Shown: piece by piece, positions 1 through 4,760 of the stretch
Layout: each line of letters starts with the position of its first letter
Numbering within the stretch: the stretch's first letter is position 1
Assembly (NCBI GenBank): GCA_903892365.1
Contig: CAITIF010000207.1
Location: 1-8,811 of the forward strand
Direction of reading: 5' to 3'
Source of the DNA: an uncultured Pirellula sp.
Lineage (GTDB): Bacteria > Planctomycetota > Planctomycetia > Pirellulales > Pirellulaceae
DNA: 8,811 nucleotides
Notes under the pieces: generated by a model
Databases searched by the model: none
What the model saw: only the letters and a program-made list of their open reading frames with translations
Told to the model about the DNA's origin: nothing
Translations under genes and position numbers: made by a program

Positions 1-90
1 CACCGGCAGAACCAACACCGGCAGAACCAACACCGGCAGAACCAACACCGGCTGAACCAACACCGGCTGAACCAACACCGGCTGAACCGG
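1..90 (+). repeat. 15-bp tandem repeat, six units
   Basis: Six consecutive 15-base units, consensus CACCGGCWGAACCAA, fill 1-90 and probably continue left of the window. Units 1-3 carry CAG and units 4-6 carry CTG at the variable base. The change is synonymous (GCA to GCT, both Ala). The last unit differs only in its final two bases. The repeat length is a multiple of three, so changes in copy number keep the PAEPT frame open. Confidence 0.95.
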
Positions 91-113
91 CAACGACAGG
101 AGGAGCAAAGTAA
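1..113 (+). CDS. C-terminal end of an upstream gene with PAEPT repeats (partial)
   Basis: Only the last 36 codons of this gene are in the window; its start lies to the left. Read in the frame beginning at position 3, it encodes five PAEPT units, then PAEPATTGGAK and a TAA stop at 111-113. Such a proline/alanine/glutamate tail is typically an extended, unfolded linker or end segment outside the cytoplasm. The stop is two bases before the ATG of the PilO-like gene, so the two genes are almost certainly in one operon. In pilus and type II secretion operons the gene before pilO is usually pilN (or gspL before gspM), so a PilN-like product with a low-complexity tail is a reasonable guess. Nothing visible proves it, because no folded part of the protein is present. 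The other two frames of the repeat would encode arginine-rich peptides and have no link to the stop. Confidence 0.7.
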   Translation, partial: PAEPTPAEPTPAEPTPAEPTPAEPTPAEPATTGGAK

Positions 114-115
114 TC

Positions 116-1306
116 ATGGCCATGAATCAACGAGAAAAATATCTAGCAATGGGTGTCGGGTTAGTCGCATCCCTGTTTGTCGGCCAGTACGTTGTTAACT
201 CGGTTCAGAAAGGCTACGCAGATAAGCTTCAAAAAATCGATGAGCTGAACAAGAAAAAGCAGGATCAAGATCTGCAGATCACCGCAGGTGTGATTGCAAG
301 TCAGAAGCTTGTGGCTGTCGTAGGGCGTTCATTGCCAAAGCTTGAAGAAAAAGCTCGCGCTGACTACATGGAATGGTTGATTGACTTGGGCGAGTCTGCA
401 AACTTGCGTGAGCCGACGCCTAGTTTGGTAGGTGATCAGAAGGATCGTGATGGTGCCTATCATCTGTTTAAGTTTCAATTAAGCGGTTCGGGAACGATCG
501 AGAACGCTACGAAGCTGCTGCATGATTTTTACACCAAGGATTACTTGCATCGTATTACTCGCTTCAACTTAGCCCCAGTAACTGGACAACCAGATCAAAT
601 GGCGATCTCGATGGACTGCGAGGCAATTGCATTAGGTACTGCCAAAGAGAAACAGCCAGCACCACAGCAACCATCCGCCCGTATTGTGAAGTCCTTGGAA
701 GAGTACAAAAAAACGATCGTGGAGCGAAACATGTTTTCGCCTATGAACCAACCGCCCAAGATGGAGCCTACCAAAGTGGTGGAAGCCAAGATTGGTTTGC
801 CTCTCGACCATACGGTCGAAGCGAAAGATCCCGATGCAACTCACAAAATCAAATACGAGTTAGTTGGGGATGCGCCCAAAGGTTTAATGGTAGATCCTGA
901 TACCGGAAAACTTACTTGGAGCTCGAACGAACTGGGGGAATTCAAGGTGAACTTGAAAGCCACGGATTCGGGGTTGCCACCTAAATCTTCTACACAGCTT
1001 TTAACCATCAATGTCAAAGAGCCACCGCCACCTGCGAAGGAGCCCATCAAGTTTGATGTCGCGTCGCAATCGGTAGTAACTGCCCTGCTCGTTGGTAAAA
1101 ATGGCCCCGAAGCGTGGGTGCATTCGAAGACCGACGACAAGAAGTTTTACTTGCACAAAGGTGACCAGCTGAAACTTGGCGGTATCGAAGGCAAAGTGGT
1201 GGAGATCGGCCTAAATTACGTTGAGTTCGAAACGGAAAGTCGACGTTGGGTCGTCGGTCAGGATGAGAGCATTGCGGACGCCTTCAACCGCGGTCAAATC
1301 GATTGA
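116..1306 (+). CDS. PilO/GspM-like membrane protein with cadherin-like and GspC/PilP-like domains
   Basis: This 396-residue protein probably belongs to the inner-membrane platform of a type IV pilus or type II secretion machine. Residues 1-9 are cytoplasmic, about 10-30 form one membrane helix, and 31-50 are a charged, Lys/Gln/Asp-rich likely coiled coil, as in PilO and GspM. Residues about 110-172 resemble the ferredoxin-like PilO core (YHLFKFQLSGSGT, then a helix, then HRITRFNLAP). After a Pro/Gln linker, residues 193-210 (KSLEEYKKTIVERNMFSP) resemble the segment before the GspC homology region. Residues 224-300 look like a cadherin/He_PIG Ig-like domain (EAKDPDA, DPDTGKLTW, KATDSG). A PPPP linker follows. 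Residues 312-390 resemble the small beta domain of GspC or PilP (FYLHKGDQL, GKVVEIGLNYVEF, RRWVV), which contacts the secretin in those families. ATG 116 is chosen because AGGAGGAG at 98-105 lies 10 bases upstream; ATG 122 would be further away. No pilQ/gspD follows; the next gene is convergent. Domain names rest on my reading of the pattern; the membrane topology is clear. Confidence 0.65.
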   Translation: MAMNQREKYLAMGVGLVASLFVGQYVVNSVQKGYADKLQKIDELNKKKQDQDLQITAGVIASQKLVAVVGRSLPKLEEKARADYMEWLIDLGESANLREPTPSLVGDQKDRDGAYHLFKFQLSGSGTIENATKLLHDFYTKDYLHRITRFNLAPVTGQPDQMAISMDCEAIALGTAKEKQPAPQQPSARIVKSLEEYKKTIVERNMFSPMNQPPKMEPTKVVEAKIGLPLDHTVEAKDPDATHKIKYELVGDAPKGLMVDPDTGKLTWSSNELGEFKVNLKATDSGLPPKSSTQLLTINVKEPPPPAKEPIKFDVASQSVVTALLVGKNGPEAWVHSKTDDKKFYLHKGDQLKLGGIEGKVVEIGLNYVEFETESRRWVVGQDESIADAFNRGQID

Positions 1307-1359
1307 TGCCGCTATTAAGAACGTGCTAGCACTAGTTAAGCGAAGCAACTCGAAGAACC

Positions 1360-2295
1360 TTAAAACCGATATTCGGGATTTTCCGGATCGAAATCAGCAT
1401 CGGTGATACCGACGTTGAACTTGAGGTTCTCGTACGTGTAGGACTCCAGCAATTCGGGCTCTTGCCCCTCTGCTTTGGGCCATGTGAAGCTCGCGTACTT
1501 GATTGGCACAAGCCGCTCCTCATCCATGTAAATTTGAGCGAGATAGAATTCGAAGCCCACTTTCTTGCCGTCGATCTCAACGAACGGTTCTTGATGAATC
1601 ACCTCAAGAAGCTTGCAAGGTATTTGATCCAAGTCCACATTTTCGCGAATTCGAACTTCCGCGGGTCCCAGTGACTTATCCAGTTCACCTCGTTCTATCA
1701 GCTTTCTCAAGAGCTTTTCAATTCCGATTTCTGTGATGGGATATCGGTTGCCTGCCATAGCAAGCCTGCTTTGAGGTAAGAGATCGACGCTGACCAATCC
1801 AAACAGACCAGCTTCATGGGCTTTGAGTTTGTTGCCATTTTGATCTTGAATCCACAAGACTTCCCGACCTGCTTGTGACTTGGGTGCCGTTGTCTTGAGA
1901 TAAACAGAAACTTTGCGTGCTTCGCCTGACTCGCTAGGGCTATACCGAAGTTTCATGGCCATGGTTGAGGGTGGATAGAGCGTTTTCCCGATGCGTTCCT
2001 GCTTGACCAAGTCGGCGGTATAGTCGCGATGCTCTTGAACATGATTGGCCAATGCACGCCGTGCTAATCCGAGCAATGGATCCAAGGCATGCGCAGCCAC
2101 ATCGTCAGACGGTGGTTGGTCACGCAAAGCCGGGGATGTTGCTTTGTTTTCTCCGGTGAGTGCTACCTCAGTAAGCGACTCTTCGCCGGTCATTTGATTC
2201 CAAATGACCCACACAGCGCAGGTGGCCAAGGCCAAAAAAATGCCCGATCCAATCGCTAGTCGTGCAAGCCAAACTCGGTGCCTTTGTTCAGCCAC
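1360..2295 (-). CDS. DUF1571 family protein, membrane-anchored
   Basis: A 311-residue protein of the DUF1571 family, found largely in planctomycetes and of unknown function. Residues about 12-33 form one hydrophobic helix (membrane anchor or uncleaved signal), so the rest should lie outside the cytoplasm. A low-complexity stretch at 35-70 leads into the conserved domain at about 75-311. Family hallmarks are DYTADLVKQERI (91-102), GREVLWIQ (143-150), LAMAGNRYPITEIGI (178-192), and the end block with EPELLESYTYENL, then NVGITDADFD and NPEYRF at the terminus. The start is GTG at 2293-2295: an in-frame TGA at 2308-2310 rules out an upstream start, a good Shine-Dalgarno sits before the GTG, and later starts would cut the membrane helix. 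The first 40 bases overlap the end of the 173-residue gene, so the two are likely co-transcribed and translationally coupled. The gene ends 53 bases from the stop of the convergent PilO-like gene. Family assignment is confident; biochemical role is unknown. Confidence 0.93.
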   Translation of the reverse strand: MAEQRHRVWLARLAIGSGIFLALATCAVWVIWNQMTGEESLTEVALTGENKATSPALRDQPPSDDVAAHALDPLLGLARRALANHVQEHRDYTADLVKQERIGKTLYPPSTMAMKLRYSPSESGEARKVSVYLKTTAPKSQAGREVLWIQDQNGNKLKAHEAGLFGLVSVDLLPQSRLAMAGNRYPITEIGIEKLLRKLIERGELDKSLGPAEVRIRENVDLDQIPCKLLEVIHQEPFVEIDGKKVGFEFYLAQIYMDEERLVPIKYASFTWPKAEGQEPELLESYTYENLKFNVGITDADFDPENPEYRF

Positions 2296-2777
2296 GGTTG
2301 TACCTCGTCAAGTGTAAGAGTGCGAGCGAGTTCGAAGCCCCGACTTGTCAGTGAGAAGTCGCGGTGAATATGATGCATTACGAGTCCATTTTTACACAAA
2401 GTACGAAACCCCTCTAAAAATCGTACGGTGGTTTCGGGATGGTTTGGGTCGCGAAACGCGATCGTTTGCACCTCGTCCAACTCAACATAGACCGCAAGCA
2501 TGCGGGAGGGAGCTTCGAACGCGGCATTCACTCCCTTGAGTTCGATGACGCCTCGGTCCTTCGCGGCGTAGAGAATCGCCTTGGATTCTGGCATAAGCAG
2601 ATCTGCTGATATGTGGCTTGTGGCGTCTAAAGTAACCATAGCCTCGGCGCTAAGTTGCGCGAGTGCCACTAGCACTGGCGCACCGGATCCGAGCGCATCC
2701 CAACTACCGCTCAGGTAATTGTCGAGCGGCTGCATTTTGGACACGTTACGAATCGGTTTTGAAAAGTCGGATTCCAT
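2256..2777 (-). CDS. Hypothetical protein, possible winged-helix C-terminus
   Basis: I do not recognise a family for this 173-residue protein. It has no signal peptide or membrane helix and should be cytoplasmic. Residues 30-110 alternate hydrophobic strands and helices (APVLVALAQLSAEAMVTL, ILYAAKDRGVIEL, RMLAVYVEL) without visible catalytic motifs. Residues 116-155 (FLEGFRTLCKNGLV, then FSLTSRGFELARTL) resemble the recognition helix and wing of winged-helix proteins, where an LTxxG-type turn closes the wing; this is a pattern impression only. The ATG at 2775-2777 has no clear Shine-Dalgarno. An internal Met at residue 15 is possible, but it has none either. The gene overlaps the following DUF1571 gene by 40 bases in another frame, which suggests a shared transcript and possibly a shared process. 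It is divergent from fba across about 146 bases. I could not find a convincing minus-strand promoter. Confidence 0.8.
   Translation of the reverse strand: MESDFSKPIRNVSKMQPLDNYLSGSWDALGSGAPVLVALAQLSAEAMVTLDATSHISADLLMPESKAILYAAKDRGVIELKGVNAAFEAPSRMLAVYVELDEVQTIAFRDPNHPETTVRFLEGFRTLCKNGLVMHHIHRDFSLTSRGFELARTLTLDEVQPWLNKGTEFGLHD
2303..2306 (-). promoter_or_regulatory. Shine-Dalgarno for the DUF1571 GTG start
   Basis: On the minus strand GAGG is followed by seven bases (TACAACC) and then GTG. It lies inside the coding sequence of the upstream 173-residue gene. Together with the in-frame stop at 2308-2310 it fixes the start at 2295. Confidence 0.7.
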
Positions 2778-2808
2778 GAATGCCGATGATGTGGAAAGGG
2801 ATTACGGA

Positions 2809-2836
2809 TTGTTTCTCGTGGTAAATCGAACATAAT
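2809..2836 (+). promoter_or_regulatory. Candidate sigma-70-like promoter for fba
   Basis: TTGTTT (2809-2814) and CATAAT (2831-2836) are 16 bases apart. The second hexamer matches the -10 consensus at five of six positions; the first matches the -35 at three. Transcription would start near 2843 and give a leader of about 80 bases before the fba ATG. Planctomycete promoters are poorly conserved, so this is tentative. Confidence 0.35.
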
Positions 2837-2910
2837 CCTAAGCGATTCGAGTTGAGTTCACCACGACAACCCGGATCGTTTTATCGATTTGAACATCCAT
2901 TCATCCTCTC

Positions 2911-2916
2911 GGAGAG
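2911..2916 (+). promoter_or_regulatory. Shine-Dalgarno deciding the fba start
   Basis: GGAGAG lies seven bases before ATG 2924. The open frame extends upstream to a TTG at 2852, but that codon has no ribosome binding site, and the extra 24 residues do not resemble the start of class II aldolases. Confidence 0.75.
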
Positions 2917-2923
2917 CTCTCAC

Positions 2924-3925
2924 ATGGCCTTGGTTCCGCTTCGCAAAGTACTCGATCACGCAGCCGAGCACGGCTACGGTGTAGCTGCCTTCAACGTCAA
3001 CAACATGGAGCAGATCCAATCGATTATGGAAGCGGCTCAAGAAACCGATTCGCCCGTGATCATTCAAGCTTCGAGAGGGGCTCGATCTTACTCCCAGGAT
3101 GCATTCCTACGTCACCTGATGCTAGCGGCCGTGGAACTGTACCCTAAGATTCCGATCGTCATGCATCAAGATCACGGCAATTCGCCAAAGACTTGCTTGT
3201 CCGCCATCGAAAATGGTTTTACCTCCGTCATGATGGACGGCTCCTTGCAAGAAGACGGCAAGACCCCAGCCTCTTATGACTACAACGTGGCTGTCACCAA
3301 GGAAGTCGTTAAATTGGCTCATGCTAGAAACGTCTCCGTGGAAGGAGAATTGGGATGCCTCGGTTCTTTAGAAACCGGCGGCGGGGAAGCAGAAGATGGA
3401 CACGGTGCCGAAGGCGTGTTGAGCCACGATCAGCTTCTCACCGATCCCGATGAAGCCGCTAGGTTTGTGGCTGAAACCAATGTTGATGCGTTGGCGGTCG
3501 CGATTGGAACAAGTCACGGTGCCTACAAGTTCACTCGCAAGCCTGACGGCGAAGTGCTTGCCATGTCCCGAATCGAAGCAATTCACAAACTGATCCCCAA
3601 CACACACCTTGTGATGCACGGCAGCAGCAGCGTTCCACAAGAATTGCAAGACATCATCAACCAATACGGTGGTCAGATGAAGCAAACTTGGGGCGTGCCG
3701 GTCGAGGAAATCCAACGTGGAATCAAGAGCGGTGTTCGTAAGATCAACGTCGATACCGATTGCCGTATGGCCATCACGGGAGCTATTCGCAAGGTTCTTG
3801 CCGAACATCCAGACAAATTTGATCCACGCGATTATTTGAAGCCAGCTCGGACTGCCATGAAGGAAGTTTGCAAGGCTCGCATGATCTCGTTCGGCCAAGC
3901 TGGCAACGCAAGCAAGATCAAGTAA
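2924..3925 (+). CDS. fba: Class II fructose-bisphosphate aldolase, Calvin-cycle subtype
   Basis: Cytosolic zinc-dependent aldolase that reversibly splits fructose 1,6-bisphosphate into dihydroxyacetone phosphate and glyceraldehyde 3-phosphate, for glycolysis and gluconeogenesis. This subtype, named from CbbA-like enzymes, also acts on sedoheptulose bisphosphate in some autotrophs; no Calvin-cycle gene is seen here. From ATG 2924 the protein has 333 residues, close to the family norm, and begins [13 protein letters not shown] as its relatives do. Visible active-site elements: HQDH at 81-84 (Asp83 as the probable catalytic acid, His84 a metal ligand), VEGELG at 139-144 with Glu142, GTSHGAYKF at 195-203 with His198, VMHGSS at 230-235 with His232, and KINVDTD at 273-279 for phosphate binding. 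The end, AGNASKIK, is typical. The enzyme appears complete and functional. It stands alone on the plus strand, with its own likely promoter and with convergent coaE downstream. Confidence 0.96.
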   Translation: MALVPLRKVLDHAAEHGYGVAAFNVNNMEQIQSIMEAAQETDSPVIIQASRGARSYSQDAFLRHLMLAAVELYPKIPIVMHQDHGNSPKTCLSAIENGFTSVMMDGSLQEDGKTPASYDYNVAVTKEVVKLAHARNVSVEGELGCLGSLETGGGEAEDGHGAEGVLSHDQLLTDPDEAARFVAETNVDALAVAIGTSHGAYKFTRKPDGEVLAMSRIEAIHKLIPNTHLVMHGSSSVPQELQDIINQYGGQMKQTWGVPVEEIQRGIKSGVRKINVDTDCRMAITGAIRKVLAEHPDKFDPRDYLKPARTAMKEVCKARMISFGQAGNASKIK

Positions 3926-4003
3926 TCGCATAACTACCAAGGTATCGATTGCGTTTCTTACGATTCAAGTTCAATCGACAGCTTTGATGATAGCAATCAA
4001 AAC

Positions 4004-4032
4004 GCATAGGTGAGCCTCGGTATCACCTATGC
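4004..4032. terminator. Perfect 10-bp hairpin between convergent fba and coaE
   Basis: GCATAGGTGA (4004-4013) and TCACCTATGC (4023-4032) form a perfect 10-bp stem with a 9-base loop. It lies 78 bases after the fba stop and 71 bases after the coaE stop on the other strand, so it could end both transcripts. On the minus strand it is followed by GTTTTGATTG, a short T-rich run. On the plus strand it is followed by AATTCATT, which is weaker. A smaller stem (TCGATTG 3945-3951 with CAATCGA 3972-3978, 20-base loop) lies between it and fba. No gene is seen in 3926-4103. Confidence 0.65.
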
Positions 4033-4103
4033 AATTCATTAAGCTTCCCTGGGTTCAGCAACGGCCTCTTTCTGCCATTGCCTTCATGCACTAACAATAG
4101 CCA

Positions 4104-4760
4104 CTACGAACCAATACGACGCGTTTCCGTCCATCGATCAAGCATCTTATCAACCGCTTCCTCCAAAGATGCCAAGTCCCCACGATTGATCAGGATGTCT
4201 GTGGCATAAGAGCGTTTGATTTCTAAACTTAACTGAGCAGATTCGCGCTGCTGCCAGTCGTTCGTACTCCAGCCACGGGACGCAGCCCAAGCCTGCCGCA
4301 ATTCCTCTGAGGTTTCCACAAAGACCACTTTGGTGCAATAGGTAAGCCAACCGCCTTCGATCAGCAACGGTGCGTCGAGAACGATGTATTTCAAACCAGG
4401 TTCGAGTCGTAGCGATTGAAGCTGGAGCTTTGCGATCTCGCGAATGCGAGGGTGCACAACCGCTTCCAATTGCCTTCGGCGGCTTGAAGGATCGTCCGTA
4501 TTTCCAAACACCAAAGCAGCAAGTTTCCTGCGGTCGATCGTTGGCCCCTTGGCAGATCCTGCATCCGAAAAGATCCCGTCACCGAAGAGTTCACGGAGTT
4601 GCTGAATGGCAACCGGTTCTTTCAATACGTCGTGGCCTATGGCATCTGCTAGGATCACTTTGGCACCTCGCTTTTGCAGCAGTTCTGTCAACGTAGACTT
4701 GCCACTCGCGACGCCACCAATGATTCCAATCACGATTGGATATTCGCTTTGCTGGTTCAT
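4104..4760 (-). CDS. coaE: Dephospho-CoA kinase
   Basis: Catalyses the last step of coenzyme A synthesis: ATP phosphorylates the 3'-hydroxyl of the ribose of dephospho-CoA. It is a cytosolic P-loop kinase of 218 residues, slightly longer than the usual 200 or so. Walker A is GGVASGKS at 15-22. ILADAIGHDVL at 36-46 is the substrate-binding region with Asp39. IDRRKLAALVF (75-85) and LEAVVHPRI (98-106) are family signatures. VLDAPLLIEGG (127-137) is the core strand and following loop. The lid region includes Arg155 and Arg162, then QQRESAQ at 170-176. ILINRGDLASLEEAV (189-203) matches the usual end, where relatives often have INNG. Its ATG overlaps the TGA of polA by four bases (ATGA), with no strong Shine-Dalgarno, so translation is probably coupled to polA. 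polA and coaE also lie close together in Bacillus subtilis, with mutM and ytaF between them. Confidence 0.95.
   Translation of the reverse strand: MNQQSEYPIVIGIIGGVASGKSTLTELLQKRGAKVILADAIGHDVLKEPVAIQQLRELFGDGIFSDAGSAKGPTIDRRKLAALVFGNTDDPSSRRRQLEAVVHPRIREIAKLQLQSLRLEPGLKYIVLDAPLLIEGGWLTYCTKVVFVETSEELRQAWAASRGWSTNDWQQRESAQLSLEIKRSYATDILINRGDLASLEEAVDKMLDRWTETRRIGS

Noticed and set aside
1323..1332. Perfect palindrome GTGCTAGCAC between the convergent PilO-like and DUF1571 genes
   Set aside because: It has no room for a loop, so the stem would be only about 3 bp, and no T-run follows on either strand; not a convincing terminator.
2799..2838. GGATTA / TAATCC inverted repeat spanning the candidate fba promoter
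   Set aside because: Arms of six bases separated by 28 are expected by chance at this scale; not supported as an operator without comparison to relatives.
2906..2921. CTCTC-GGAGAG-CTCTC around the fba ribosome binding site, a possible switch that hides it
   Set aside because: Either pairing leaves only 3-4 bp with a tight loop; too weak to claim regulation.
2852..2923. Possible 24-residue N-terminal extension of the aldolase from a TTG
   Set aside because: No ribosome binding site precedes the TTG, the added residues are unlike the family, and ATG 2924 has a well-placed GGAGAG.
3368..3940. Long open frame (190 codons) on the minus strand antisense to fba
   Set aside because: It mirrors the codon structure of a fully conserved aldolase and shows no family resemblance of its own.
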